Of a stretch of DNA of 64,000 nucleotides, positions 8,815 to 18,328 are shown piece by piece. The notes below the pieces were generated by a model that made no database searches, had not been told where the DNA came from, and saw nothing but the letters and a program-made list of their open reading frames with translations. The stretch is from Phycisphaeraceae bacterium (GTDB taxonomy: Bacteria; Planctomycetota; Phycisphaerae; Phycisphaerales; Zrk34): assembly GCA_028282685.1 (NCBI GenBank), contig JANQHK010000154.1, positions 20,937-84,936 of the forward strand, read 5' to 3'. Every line of letters begins with the position of its first letter. Position 1 is the first letter of the stretch. A program made the position numbers and the translations under genes.

Positions 8815-8833
8815 CCGGTTCATGCTGAACCGG
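8815..8833. terminator. Hairpin between convergent nadE and GT4 genes
   Basis: Perfect 8-bp stem CCGGTTCA/TGAACCGG with a three-base loop lies exactly between the convergent stop codons. There is no T-run, so termination activity is uncertain. Confidence 0.4.
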
Positions 8834-9841
8834 CTATGTGGCCAGGTTGTTCAGGACGATTTGTGCGACGCGTTGCCAGGTGAATTGCCGGGCGAAGTCG
8901 ACGCACTTTTGTTTATCCAGTTCGAGGCAGCGCTCGGCGGCGGTTTGTAAATCGTCATCAAGACAGCCCACGACCGGATCGGTCACCACATCGCGCGGGC
9001 CGGTGACGGGATACGCGGCGACGGGTAAGCCGCAGGCCATCGCTTCGATCATGACGACGCCGAACGTATCGGTCAGCGAGGGGAAGACGAACACGTCGCA
9101 TGCGGCGATGTGCCGCGCCAGCGGCTCGCCGGTTTTGTAACCGACGAAGTGCACGTCGGGGTAATTCTGTTCCAGGGCGGCGCGCGCCGGGCCGTCGCCG
9201 ACCATCACCTTGCAGCCGGGCAGGTCGAGCGACAGGAACGACTCAATGTTTTTTTCTTTGGCGATCCGGCCGCAGTAAATGAAGCGTGGTCGCGGCAGTT
9301 CGGCCAGGGTGTCGGTGTCATTGGGATAGGGGTGGAAGATGTCGTGTCGCACGCCGCGCGTCCAGACGATCAACTTGTCCGGATCGAATCCCTTTTCGAT
9401 CAGTTCTTCACGGATGGAGATCGTCGGCACCAGCGTGCGCTCGGCTCTGCCGTGGTGGCGGCGGAGGAAGGCGTAGGTGGGTCCCATCGGGATTTTGAAG
9501 TACGCGCGCAGGTATTGCGGAAACTGCGTGTGGTAGCTGGTGGTGAACGGGCGGTTGCGCTTGAGGCACCAGCGTCGTCCGGCCATGCCGAGCGGGCCTT
9601 CGGTGGCGATGTGAATGGCTTGCGGGTCGAGTTCGCGCAGTCGGCGATCCAACTCGCGCCCGCAGAACAGCGCCAGGCGGATTTCCGGGTAGCGCGGTGC
9701 GGTGATGGTTTGGAACAGGGCCGGATGAATCACTTCAAAGGTGTGGCCCATTTCGGTCAATTCATCGCGCACGTGCGACCAGGTGGTCACCACGCCGTTG
9801 ACCTGTGGCTTCCACGCATCGGTAATGAGAACAATACGCAT
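8834..9841 (-). CDS. Glycosyltransferase family 4 (group 1)
   Basis: 335 residues with both Rossmann halves: N-terminal ITDAWKPQVNGVVTTWSHV, which is characteristic of the MgtA/SqdX-like mannosyl or sulfoquinovosyl transferases, and the C-terminal donor site PRFIYCGRIAKEKNIE and FPSLTDTFGVVMIEAMACG with the E-x7-E-type motif. It should use a nucleotide sugar to glycosylate a lipid at the cytoplasmic membrane. The start ATG abuts repeat-word DNA and has no good ribosome-binding site. Acceptor unknown. Confidence 0.85.
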   Translation of the reverse strand: MRIVLITDAWKPQVNGVVTTWSHVRDELTEMGHTFEVIHPALFQTITAPRYPEIRLALFCGRELDRRLRELDPQAIHIATEGPLGMAGRRWCLKRNRPFTTSYHTQFPQYLRAYFKIPMGPTYAFLRRHHGRAERTLVPTISIREELIEKGFDPDKLIVWTRGVRHDIFHPYPNDTDTLAELPRPRFIYCGRIAKEKNIESFLSLDLPGCKVMVGDGPARAALEQNYPDVHFVGYKTGEPLARHIAACDVFVFPSLTDTFGVVMIEAMACGLPVAAYPVTGPRDVVTDPVVGCLDDDLQTAAERCLELDKQKCVDFARQFTWQRVAQIVLNNLAT

Positions 9842-9960
9842 GGGTAGTGGCTGGTAGCGGGTTACTGGTGGCCAGCTAGTTTGGGGTTATCGGTCGTCGA
9901 TGTCTAGCGAAGGTTTGTCATCCACAAGCGACCGGCGACTGGCCACTGGCTACCAACCGG
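9842..9960. repeat. Word-repeat intergenic DNA
   Basis: Permutations of GGTAGTGGCTGG, CGGGTTACTGGTGGCC and, in inverted sense, GACTGGCCACTGGCTACC fill the gap between divergent genes. No gene or clear promoter was seen in it. Confidence 0.5.
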
Positions 9961-10031
9961 CCGATGTTCTACACTGTTGTCGGTAACTTTTCCGCCCCTT
10001 TTCCGCGAAAGCGGCAGACGGAGGCCTTGCA

Positions 10032-10952
10032 GTGATTCCCAGCGAGCCGCCCCGGCAGCCCCAGACGGGCTTTCTTTTTTTCCCCCCCTATCGCATTCAG
10101 GGTTATTCCATTGCCGGCGAGGAGACCTGCATTCAGGTGCCCGAGTTGGATGTCTGTTTTGACGTCGGACGATGCCCGCGCCTCGCGCTGACCAGTCCGT
10201 TCATCGCGCTCAGCCACGGCCACATGGATCACGCCGCGGGACTGTCCTACTACTTCAGCCAGCGCCACTTCCAGGGCATGGGCGTGGGCACGGTCATCTG
10301 TCACCGTTCACTGGAGCAGCCGATCCATCGGCTCATGGAAGCGTGGGTGGATATCGAGGCCCAGCGCACGCCCTACAAGGTGCGCTCGATGGTCAACGGC
10401 GACGAACTGGAGATCAAGAACCACATCTTCCTGCGCGCTTTCGATACCGACCACACCGTACCCTCGCTGGGCTACGGCATCGTGGAGAAGCGATCGAAGC
10501 TGCGGCCGGAGTTCGCCGGCTTGCCGCAGGAAAAGCTCCTCGAAATCAAACAGGGCGGCACGGAGATCACGTACGTCATGGAAGTGCCGCTGGTGGCGTA
10601 CATGGGTGATACTTCGCCGGGTCGGCATTTCCGGCGTGAAGATGTACGCAAAGCGAAAATCCTGATTTGCGAATGCACCTTCACCGAACCGGACCACAAA
10701 GACCGCGCCCGAGTCGGCAAGCATCTGCACCTGGACCACCTGGTGACGCTGTTGGACGAGGTGGAATGCGAGAACGTCGTGCTGGTGCACCTGTCGCGCC
10801 GCACGCACATGGGCCAGGCGCGCAAGCAGATCGACGAAACGATTCCCGAAGAACATCGCCACCGCGTGCACGTCTTGATGGATGGTCGCACCAACCGCGC
10901 CCGCTACCAGCAGCAAGTCGAGCGGGCCGAAGCCGAGGAAGCGAAGTCGTAG
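10032..10952 (+). CDS. Metallo-beta-lactamase-fold hydrolase, RNase Z-like
   Basis: 306 residues, GTG start with GGAGG about 8 bases upstream. The zinc motif SHGHMDHAAG is present, with further metal ligands in FDTDHTVPSLGYG, YMGDTSP and LVHLSRR, an arrangement close to ribonuclease Z. The protein is shorter in the exosite region than RNase Z, so tRNA 3' processing is only a possibility. Other MBL hydrolases cannot be excluded. Confidence 0.8.
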   Translation: MIPSEPPRQPQTGFLFFPPYRIQGYSIAGEETCIQVPELDVCFDVGRCPRLALTSPFIALSHGHMDHAAGLSYYFSQRHFQGMGVGTVICHRSLEQPIHRLMEAWVDIEAQRTPYKVRSMVNGDELEIKNHIFLRAFDTDHTVPSLGYGIVEKRSKLRPEFAGLPQEKLLEIKQGGTEITYVMEVPLVAYMGDTSPGRHFRREDVRKAKILICECTFTEPDHKDRARVGKHLHLDHLVTLLDEVECENVVLVHLSRRTHMGQARKQIDETIPEEHRHRVHVLMDGRTNRARYQQQVERAEAEEAKS

Positions 10953-10965
10953 GCCACCAAGAACG

Positions 10966-11047
10966 CCGGGGGATTGCTGATTTGGGATTGCTCAATCGGC
11001 AACGGCATATACGAGTTGTAAATCAGCAATCATAAATCACAAATCAG
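10966..11047. repeat. Word-repeat intergenic DNA
   Basis: Repeated GATTGCTGATTTGGGATTGCT and, in inverse sense, AATCAGCAATCATAAATCAC words lie between convergent genes. The same material continues into the last codons of the flippase-like gene. Confidence 0.5.
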
Positions 11048-12272
11048 AATGGGTTCTTTCTGCGCACCTTTGCGCCTGGGTATCTGGATGTCTTTGCGTT
11101 TCCTTGCCCGGCAGGGTAAGCCCGCCGTGGATGACGAACGCCGCGCCCACCGCGGACCACGCCACTTGGTAAACGCGGATCAGAACGAGCATGGTGACGA
11201 TCTGGTTGACGGAGGCCACGCCCGTTTCACCGAGCAGCGCCACGCCCGTCGGTTCGATCAATCCCAACCCCATGAACGACAGCGGCAGCGATCCGGCCAT
11301 GACCACCAGCGGCATCAACGCGACGAACTTGATGGTCCCGGTCTCCATGCCGACGGCTCGCGCGCTGATCAGAGCGGCAAGAATAATGGTCACGTGGACG
11401 ATCACCCCGAGCCCGACGCTCAATACCACCGCGCCCTTGTGATCGGAGTACGCGGCGACGGCTTGCTTGGCCGCAGCCACCGGACCGCGCCGAGGCAGCA
11501 GACGCGAGACGAAGTGCATGCCGAACAGACGCTGCAGAAATGGAGTGAAATAAATCGCGGCGGCGACGATGAAAATCACTGCGGCCACGGCGACGGTCTG
11601 ACCGGCGGTGCGCGTGGTCGGATCGTCCATCCCCATCGACAGCGCCACCCCCGCAGCCAGCGAGGCGAGAATCACCAGCCCCACCAGACCCGTAAAACGA
11701 TCGGCGAGGATGCTGACAATCGCATCGGCCTTTCGATCGGAATGGCGCGCCACGTAGTAGGCCTTGAACACATCTCCGCCGGTCATGCCCGGCATGAAGC
11801 TGCTGTAGAACAGCCCGGCCATGAAAATGCGGAACGTCTGCCAGGGGCGGACCGGCAGGCCGCGCGCTTTCATCAACACACCCCAGCGCGCGGTCTGCAA
11901 CGGATAAATCGCGAAGTTGACCAGAAAGGCCAGTAGAATCCACTTCACATCCGCCGAACCGAACGTGCTGATCAGCCCCGGCTTGAATCGAGGCCCGCTC
12001 TCGTCGGCGGTCAACTGTTCGGTCGCTATGACAATCGTCTTCTCCTCGTAGCGGACGGTAACTTGCGCTTCGGTCCGCTCAACGATGGGCAGTTCGACGC
12101 TGTCCGTGGTCAGAACACCGGGGGCGATTTCATAAGACCCGGGAATTTCCACGCTGTCGCGCCAGGTCAACTGGAAGGCGACGATGCTCAGCCCCGCCGC
12201 GGCGATCAACACACGCAGCACGATGCTGACGATCCTGCGCAGCGGTCGCTTTGGCTTGGGTGTATCGCTCAT
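11037..12272 (-). CDS. UPF0104 / lysylphosphatidylglycerol synthase TM-region family membrane protein
   Basis: 411 residues with eight or so membrane helices. The hallmark segment ARWGVLMKARGLPVRPWQTF and the FYSSFMPGMTGGDVFKAYY block identify the flippase-like LPG_synthase_TM family. A soluble insert of about 65 residues follows the first helix, which is unusual. The start overlaps the upstream methyltransferase stop by 4 bases (ATGA). The last 22 codons (KETQRHPDTQAQRCAERTHS) are coded by GCAAAG-type word repeats, suggesting the original stop was lost and the protein runs into intergenic repeat DNA. Members move lipids across the membrane or attach amino acids; no amino-acid-transfer domain is present here. 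Confidence 0.8.
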   Translation of the reverse strand: MSDTPKPKRPLRRIVSIVLRVLIAAAGLSIVAFQLTWRDSVEIPGSYEIAPGVLTTDSVELPIVERTEAQVTVRYEEKTIVIATEQLTADESGPRFKPGLISTFGSADVKWILLAFLVNFAIYPLQTARWGVLMKARGLPVRPWQTFRIFMAGLFYSSFMPGMTGGDVFKAYYVARHSDRKADAIVSILADRFTGLVGLVILASLAAGVALSMGMDDPTTRTAGQTVAVAAVIFIVAAAIYFTPFLQRLFGMHFVSRLLPRRGPVAAAKQAVAAYSDHKGAVVLSVGLGVIVHVTIILAALISARAVGMETGTIKFVALMPLVVMAGSLPLSFMGLGLIEPTGVALLGETGVASVNQIVTMLVLIRVYQVAWSAVGAAFVIHGGLTLPGKETQRHPDTQAQRCAERTHSDL

Positions 12273-12880
12273 CGTCGCACCGTGACCCAGAGGTTCATGC
12301 CCAGCTCGAACGATCCATCGCGGTATTCGCCTCCGGCCAGGTCCGTGGCGTCGATCAGCCGGCGGATGCCTCGACGGTTGTAGCAGGTTTCGTGGTCGTG
12401 TATTTCCTCGGCACTGACCAGGCGAAGCCGGGTCAACACATCGAGCACCGGCTCGGCCCAGCGTGCGGGGGTGGTCATGATGAATTGCCCGCCCGGGCTT
12501 AGCACGCGCGCGAATTCGCTGAGCAGGATGACCAGCCGTTCTGTTTTCAAATGCTCGAAGACGGCCAGCATGGTCACCACGTTGAAATAATCGTCATCAA
12601 AAGGCAGGCGATCCTGCTTGTCGATGTCGAAGCGTTTGAGCGTGACGTTGGTGTCGAGGCCTTCAAACCGTGCGGATTCGTCGATGTGCTGGTCGAGGCC
12701 GTATTTATCGTGAAAACGGGCGCGCGACAGGAACAGCGGGAAGCGGCCGCAGCCGAAGTCGAGCAGTCGTCCGGTACGGTGGGCCGGATCAATCAGCTTT
12801 TCGGCGCGTCGCATGCGCTGACGGGCGAGCAAGCCCTCCAGCAGACCGTAGCCCCGCGTCGCTCGTGGATTGCATGGCAT
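12269..12880 (-). CDS. Class I SAM-dependent methyltransferase
   Basis: 203 residues. Motif I is LLDFGCGRFPLF and the acidic post-I strand leads to GLDQHID. The substrate face has LPFDDDYFNVVTMLAVFEHL and VLSPGGQFIMTTP, typical of Methyltransf_11 enzymes. It is translationally coupled (4-base overlap) to the membrane flippase-like gene, so a lipid-linked or envelope substrate is plausible but not shown. Confidence 0.8.
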   Translation of the reverse strand: MPCNPRATRGYGLLEGLLARQRMRRAEKLIDPAHRTGRLLDFGCGRFPLFLSRARFHDKYGLDQHIDESARFEGLDTNVTLKRFDIDKQDRLPFDDDYFNVVTMLAVFEHLKTERLVILLSEFARVLSPGGQFIMTTPARWAEPVLDVLTRLRLVSAEEIHDHETCYNRRGIRRLIDATDLAGGEYRDGSFELGMNLWVTVRR

Positions 12881-12960
12881 CTCGGCGTCCTGTCACTGGG
12901 CATGGACGCGGCGATTGTATAGCATGATTGTTCGCACCGCATGATCCGGATGCATCAACC

Positions 12961-13665
12961 ATGCGCTTATCGGTGGTCATCCCGGTTTTCAACGAAGCGT
13001 CGACAATCGACGCCATCGTTGCCCGTGTGCGCGAGCTGGCGTTGGATACGCAGATCATCGTGGTGGACGACGGCTCCAGCGACGGCACGCGCGATCGACT
13101 CGCCGCGTACAAGGATGATCCGCAGGTCGTCGTTCTTCGACACGAGCAGAACCGCGGCAAGGGCGCGGCATTGCGCACCGGTTTCGCCGTGACGGAGGGC
13201 GAATATGTCATCGTGCAGGATGCCGATCTCGAGTACGATCCGATGGAGTTCCACCGGCTGATCCAACCGATCGCCGAGGGGCGGGCCGATGTGGTGTTCG
13301 GCTCGCGGTTCAAGGGCGGCCAGAGTCATCGCGTCCTGTATTTCTGGCACGCGCTCGGCAATCGCATGCTCACCACGCTGAGCAACATGCTGACCAATCT
13401 GAACCTGACCGATATGGAAGTCTGCTACAAGGTGTTCCCGCGCAAGGTGCTGGAGACTATCGGCATCGAGGAGGATCGCTTCGGTTTCGAACCGGAGATC
13501 ACGGCCAAGCTTGCGCGTTACCGCAAGCCGGACGGTTCGCGCCTGCGGATTTACGAGGTGGGCATCAGCTACGCCGGGCGCACGTACGAAGAGGGGAAGA
13601 AGATCGGCTGGAAAGACGGCCTGCGCGCCCTGTGGTGTATCTTCAAATACAACCTGCTGCGGTGA
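12961..13665 (+). CDS. Glycosyltransferase family 2, DPM1-like
   Basis: 234 residues from the ATG at [13 protein letters not shown]. The nucleotide-binding [12 protein letters not shown] and metal-binding QDADLEYDP motifs are clear, followed by GSRFKGG. The fold matches polyprenyl-phosphate mannose or glucose synthases, which load a sugar onto a lipid carrier at the cytoplasmic face. This could supply the GT39 enzyme at 5.3-6.9 kb. It is divergent from the methyltransferase/flippase pair. Confidence 0.9.
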   Translation: MRLSVVIPVFNEASTIDAIVARVRELALDTQIIVVDDGSSDGTRDRLAAYKDDPQVVVLRHEQNRGKGAALRTGFAVTEGEYVIVQDADLEYDPMEFHRLIQPIAEGRADVVFGSRFKGGQSHRVLYFWHALGNRMLTTLSNMLTNLNLTDMEVCYKVFPRKVLETIGIEEDRFGFEPEITAKLARYRKPDGSRLRIYEVGISYAGRTYEEGKKIGWKDGLRALWCIFKYNLLR

Positions 13666-13790
13666 GTGTGCATTTCTTTTTGTCGCTCGGTCCGGTCTTT
13701 GGGCCGCGAAGGATTCGACAGACGACAGCGGCATCGGCTGGGCGTTGAAGGGGACTTTTCACGGCGAGCCGGCCATGCGATAGTGATGTC

Positions 13791-14594
13791 ATGAACAACA
13801 TGCTCAGCGATATCTTTCAGGACATCGCCCGGCCGGTCATCGGCATGGTGCATCTGCGTGCGTTGCCCGGGGCGCCTGGATACGACGGCGACTTGGCGGC
13901 GGTCCACGAAGCGGCGCTGCACGATGCGCAGGCCCTGGCCGAGGGGGGTGTGAACGGGCTGATGCTGGAAAACTTCGGCGACATTCCGTTTCACAAGGAT
14001 CGCGTCCCGCCGCGCGTTGTAGCGCACCTGACCGCCATTGCAGCGCGGTTGCGTCAGCACGTCGATTTACCGATGGGGATCAACGTGTTGCGCAACGACG
14101 GACGCAGTGCCCTGGCCGTGGCCCATGCCGTGGGCGCGCAGTGGGTGCGCGTGAACGTGTTGACCGGTGCGCGCGTGACCGACCAGGGGATCATCGAGGG
14201 CATCGCCGCCGATCTGATGCGTGATCGCGCAGCGCTGAGCGGGACGGAGATTGCCGTTTTCGCCGACGTGAACGTAAAGCACTCGGCGCCCCTGGCGTCG
14301 ATTCCGTTCGATCAGGAAGTGGAAGACCTGGTCCGCCGCGGTAATGCCGATGCGTTGATCGTCAGCGGTTCGGGTACCGGCCGGGAGATCGACCTGTACG
14401 AGTTGAAATCCGTGCGGTCCGTGACGGGCGACTGTCCGGTTCTGATCGGCTCGGGGGCGACGCAGCAAAACATCGGTGAACTGGCCGAACTGGCCGACGG
14501 CTTCATCGTCGGCTCATCGCTGAAGCACGATGGCAAAGCGACCGAACCGGTGGATATCAACCGGGTGCGCAAATTGATGGAAGCGTTAGGTTGA
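13791..14594 (+). CDS. BtpA/SgcQ-family TIM-barrel protein
   Basis: 267 residues beginning with the family signature PVIGMVHLRALPGAPGYDG, then GGVNGLMLENFGDIPF, GINVLRNDGRSALAVA, FADVNVKHSAPL and GSGATQQNIGELAELADGFIVGS. BtpA was first described as a photosystem I biogenesis factor in cyanobacteria. Homologues in non-phototrophs are of unknown function and are related to TIM-barrel enzymes. No photosynthesis gene is nearby. Confidence 0.85.
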   Translation: MNNMLSDIFQDIARPVIGMVHLRALPGAPGYDGDLAAVHEAALHDAQALAEGGVNGLMLENFGDIPFHKDRVPPRVVAHLTAIAARLRQHVDLPMGINVLRNDGRSALAVAHAVGAQWVRVNVLTGARVTDQGIIEGIAADLMRDRAALSGTEIAVFADVNVKHSAPLASIPFDQEVEDLVRRGNADALIVSGSGTGREIDLYELKSVRSVTGDCPVLIGSGATQQNIGELAELADGFIVGSSLKHDGKATEPVDINRVRKLMEALG

Positions 14595-14614
14595 TGTGAA
14601 GTCTTGAAGTTCGA

Positions 14615-15229
14615 TCAAGTCTCGCGCATGTTTTCGTAAGCGCGTCGACGGGCCGACTGCAATCGGCGATCTTCGAGATTGATGTTGTTGCGTGCCACAG
14701 CCCGACAAATAATCACTTCGCCTTGTTTGAATTGTTTCAGTGACTTGTCGTCCATCAGGAAGCCGTCGGGTGTTTCCACGATGCCCTGCTCGGCCAGCCA
14801 CTGGCGCACCGTGTCTTCGTCGCCTTCCAAACCCTGAGCGATCCATCGGTTGTAAAGCAACTGGCACAGGTCCAGCTTCACCAGGTAAGTCTGGTTGGTT
14901 CCCGGAGGATGGGGCAGTTGGCCGGGATGGCGCGAGTGAGAGGTTCCGGCTTGTTCATTCGGTACAGAGCGATGACACGAGGTGGACTCCGGGCTCTGGC
15001 TGGAGCGGTGACCTTCTTCCTGCGCCCCGGCAAGCCGCGCCACGTTGTTTCCAATGCGATAGAGGACGGAACTGGCCACGAGCAGCGCTCCGCAAAGCAA
15101 CAGGTACATCACGGCCTGCGAGGCCAGGATCAGGTCCTGCTGATTACGAACGGCGTTGGCCAGGTCGACAGCGGCCAGGAATCCGAAATATCCCCCAGTG
15201 ACAATCAGGAAAATACTTACAGTGCGCAT
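14615..15229 (-). CDS. Membrane protein of unknown function
   Basis: 204 residues from the ATG at 15229, which gives a clean N-terminal hydrophobic segment (MRTVSIFLIVTGGYFGFLAA) and a second one (LASQAVMYLLLCGALLVASS). A soluble tail follows, containing a Pro/Ser/His-rich linker and a basic C-terminus. No family recognised. Upstream at about 15258-15285 an inverted repeat (GGCCGCC/GGGCGGCC) may be a hairpin in the leader. Confidence 0.6.
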   Translation of the reverse strand: MRTVSIFLIVTGGYFGFLAAVDLANAVRNQQDLILASQAVMYLLLCGALLVASSVLYRIGNNVARLAGAQEEGHRSSQSPESTSCHRSVPNEQAGTSHSRHPGQLPHPPGTNQTYLVKLDLCQLLYNRWIAQGLEGDEDTVRQWLAEQGIVETPDGFLMDDKSLKQFKQGEVIICRAVARNNINLEDRRLQSARRRAYENMRET

Positions 15230-15421
15230 GACATTTTCATCCTTATCCCCGGGTGCCGGCCGCCTTGATCTCCTCCTTCGGAGGGCGGCCTGCGCGCACC
15301 GGCCAATGTTCCTACCATCGGACGAAGTCAATGACTACTTAATTGAATTGCCTTGGAAATACCGAGGGGAAGAATGAAGGATTTATGACGCCTGCACCTA
15401 CTGTATCAAATGTAACGATCC

Positions 15422-16741
15422 TCACCGTGCAAGGCGCACCTCGTTGACGACATTCCCGTCGACATCGTGATGGCGGAAGATGGCGGTGGACTTGCCGTCG
15501 ATGCGATCCACCGTGACCGAGAGGAAACCGCCACGCACCCGCAGGAAGCGGTGTTCCTCGGTCTTGTTGCCTGGTCTCCAGCCCCCCGCGTGTTTGTCTG
15601 TGGATGGGCCGCAGCTGAACTCTTTCAAACCGGTCTCATCGTCCACCGTGTGGTACTGCCAGTGGCGATCGCCGCAGCAGGAGATCATGTTGTTTTTAAC
15701 CATGAACCTGCGCAGCAGGTCGCCCTCGTGCTTGAAGGCGGCGTTGGAATGGTTGTCGTTTTTCCCCTTGGCGCGGTCCGGACCGACGACCGGAGTCGGG
15801 CTGACCAGGATTTTGAACGTGGCATCCGATTCGGCAACCGTGCGCTTGAACCACGCCATCTGCTGCTTGCCCCAGATGGTTTTGTTCGGCCCGTCCTCCA
15901 TGGTGTTCGGACTGCGGAAGTCGCGCCCCTCGGGCAGCCAGACTTGCAGGTCTTTGCCCCAGCGAATCGTGCGGTACGTCTTTTCGCCCATCGGCACCTG
16001 CTCGCGGAAAATCGCCAAGCCCTGTTCAAAGGTCAACTCGCCGTAGGTCTGGCCCGGCCAACAGTCGTCTTTCAGCGTATCGTGATCGTCCTTGAGGAAA
16101 TAGCTGGGCGCCTGGCGATGAAATTCAATCTGGTTGGGAAGGGAGTACATGCGGCGCCAGTGCAGGCGCGCCGTCTCGACGGATTTGGCCATCGGCTCCA
16201 GGTCGCCGTCGTAGTAGACGATATCGCCCGTGTGCACAAAGAAACTCGGCTTGAGCGCGAGCATCGCCGGGTAAATCTTCTGGCCCTTGCCCGGATTGTC
16301 GATGGTCTTGTACTTGTGACAGGTGGTGACGGTGAAGACAACGCGTGCGGCCTGCCCCGGCGCGGCAGCAGTGGTGAATCGTCCCTGAATGCCGTGATCC
16401 TCCGCATCCTCCGGCGTCACGGAAACCAGGTAGGTGGTCGCCGGCTTGAGATCGCGCAGGGCGAATTGGTGCGTGAAGTCGCGTTGCGGATCCACCGCGG
16501 CCGTGCGCGTGAAAGTTTCGCCGCCCGAGTCGGCTTTCACGGTCAGCTTCAACTTGCCCTTGCTTCCGGGCTGATTGAACTGCGGCGGCTCGCAGTTTTG
16601 TATTTTCGTCAGTCGCGCCCAGATGATGGCCGAGTCCGCGGTCACTTCGCCGATTTTGATGCCGTTGCCCAGGTAGGGGCCCTCGGTGGCGGTACAAGCG
16701 GCGCAAAACCACAGACTCACAAACAGTACAATCGTTTTCAT
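15422..16741 (-). CDS. PhoD-like alkaline phosphatase / metallophosphoesterase, secreted
   Basis: 439 residues with a short signal peptide (MKTIVLFVSLWFCAACTA). An N-terminal fibronectin-like PhoD_N domain (VTADSAIIWARL, LRDLKPATTYLVSV) precedes the metallophosphoesterase core: VHTGDIVYYDGD, FLKDDHDTLKDDCWPG and SCCGDRHWQYHT carry the metal ligands. PhoD enzymes hydrolyse phosphate diesters and monoesters in the periplasm using iron and calcium. It is separated by 15 bases from the trkH stop. Confidence 0.85.
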   Translation of the reverse strand: MKTIVLFVSLWFCAACTATEGPYLGNGIKIGEVTADSAIIWARLTKIQNCEPPQFNQPGSKGKLKLTVKADSGGETFTRTAAVDPQRDFTHQFALRDLKPATTYLVSVTPEDAEDHGIQGRFTTAAAPGQAARVVFTVTTCHKYKTIDNPGKGQKIYPAMLALKPSFFVHTGDIVYYDGDLEPMAKSVETARLHWRRMYSLPNQIEFHRQAPSYFLKDDHDTLKDDCWPGQTYGELTFEQGLAIFREQVPMGEKTYRTIRWGKDLQVWLPEGRDFRSPNTMEDGPNKTIWGKQQMAWFKRTVAESDATFKILVSPTPVVGPDRAKGKNDNHSNAAFKHEGDLLRRFMVKNNMISCCGDRHWQYHTVDDETGLKEFSCGPSTDKHAGGWRPGNKTEEHRFLRVRGGFLSVTVDRIDGKSTAIFRHHDVDGNVVNEVRLAR

Positions 16742-16756
16742 AGAAGACTCCGGTCC

Positions 16757-18307
16757 TTAGTTGCCGCGCCAGAAACGCGGGCTGAGCAACACCAGGATGG
16801 CGAACACTTCCAACCGCCCCACCGCCATGAAGACGCTCATTACGACCTTACTGGCGTCAGTAAACCAGGCATAATTTTCCGTGGCGCCGACCCGGGCCAG
16901 GCCCGGACCGATGTTGAACAGCGTTGCGGCGCTGGTGGTGGCGGCGGTGGTGAAGTCGATTTTGTCCGCCGGCTCCAGCACCATGTACAATCCCGCGCCC
17001 GCCCCGAACAGCACCACCACACCCAGCACATACGCGATCACATCCAGGCGCATTTCCGGATCCACCGGGCGGCTGTTGATCTTGATCGAGCGCACGACGT
17101 TGGGACGAAAGGCGCGCTCCAGCGCCGCCCACATGATCTTGAACGTCAGCCAGATCCGCACCACCTTGATCCCCCCGCCCGTTGATCCGGCCGAACCGCC
17201 GATGAACATCAGCATCAGCAGCACCGCTTTGGCCAGGAAGGGCCATTGGTTGAAGTCGGCGTTGCAGAAGCCGGTGGTCGTCTGGATGGAAATGGTGGTG
17301 AACAATCCGTATTGCACGGCGTTGCTGAGCGAGTTCTCAACCTCCTGCCCGGCGGTTGTCGTGATCGGGCGCGCCATGAAGTAAACCGAACCGATCACCA
17401 ATACCGCCGCGACCGCAATGCACATCAGGTAAACCCGCAGCTCGGTATCGCGAAAGATCGAAAGCGGCTTACCTCGCAACACCTGGAAATACAGGGCGAA
17501 GTTAATTCCCGCGGCGATCATGAAGACCATTGTGACGATCTGTGCGCCCGGGCCGAAGTGCGCCAGCGAGGCGTTTTCCGTGGAGAAGCCGCCGGTCGCC
17601 AGTGTGGCGAACGTGTGGCACAAGGCCTCGGCCCAGTTCATCCCCGTCAGGCGCAGCGCGATCGTTTCGGTGATCGTCAGGCCCAGGTAAATCAACCAAA
17701 GCATGCGCGCCGCCTGGCGGATGCCCGGCAACACGCCCTCCGGTTTGGGGCCCGGCGCTTCGACCTGAAACATCTTCTTTCCCCCCGCCCCCAATGACGG
17801 CAGCACCGCCACGAACAACACCACGATTCCCAATCCACCCAGCCATTGCGTCATCGCGCGCCAGACCAGCAGACTCATCGGCACGGCGGAGATATCGGTC
17901 AGAATGGTTGAGCCGGTGGTGGACAATCCGCTCATCGCCTCGAAGTAGCAGTTGACCGGATTGAGGAAAGGGTGGTCCGGCTGCGCATGCAGCGGATTGA
18001 AATTCAGATGCGCCCAGAGAAAGAAAGGCAACGCCGCCAGGAACGCCCCGCCGATCCAGCTCATCGCCACCAGCAGCATCGCTTCGCGCCGTCCGAAGAG
18101 TTTGCGGGGCTTGCGGCACCACCACCAGATACCGCCGCCGATCAGGGAACCGGCGGTGGCGCTGATCAGCAGCGCCCATTCCGCTCGGATAGCGCGTGGC
18201 TCGCCCATCTGCGCATCGATCAGTGCGCCCAGTCCGAGCACGGCCATGAACACGCTGATGCCGGCCAGCATCTTGGCAAAGAGATTGAAGGTCAGTCGGT
18301 AGTTCAT
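16757..18307 (-). CDS. trkH: TrkH-family potassium uptake channel
   Basis: 516 residues with the four M1-P-M2 repeats of Trk/Ktr channels; pore segments include SGLSTTGSTIL, ATGGFST, TTTGFCNADF and AATTSAATLFNIGPGLARVG. It forms the membrane part of a K+ uptake system, with TrkA as the regulatory ring. TrkA is coded directly upstream with a 21-base gap, indicating an operon. Confidence 0.92.
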   Translation of the reverse strand: MNYRLTFNLFAKMLAGISVFMAVLGLGALIDAQMGEPRAIRAEWALLISATAGSLIGGGIWWWCRKPRKLFGRREAMLLVAMSWIGGAFLAALPFFLWAHLNFNPLHAQPDHPFLNPVNCYFEAMSGLSTTGSTILTDISAVPMSLLVWRAMTQWLGGLGIVVLFVAVLPSLGAGGKKMFQVEAPGPKPEGVLPGIRQAARMLWLIYLGLTITETIALRLTGMNWAEALCHTFATLATGGFSTENASLAHFGPGAQIVTMVFMIAAGINFALYFQVLRGKPLSIFRDTELRVYLMCIAVAAVLVIGSVYFMARPITTTAGQEVENSLSNAVQYGLFTTISIQTTTGFCNADFNQWPFLAKAVLLMLMFIGGSAGSTGGGIKVVRIWLTFKIMWAALERAFRPNVVRSIKINSRPVDPEMRLDVIAYVLGVVVLFGAGAGLYMVLEPADKIDFTTAATTSAATLFNIGPGLARVGATENYAWFTDASKVVMSVFMAVGRLEVFAILVLLSPRFWRGN

Positions 18308-18328
18308 GATGGACTCATGTGCGGTGAC

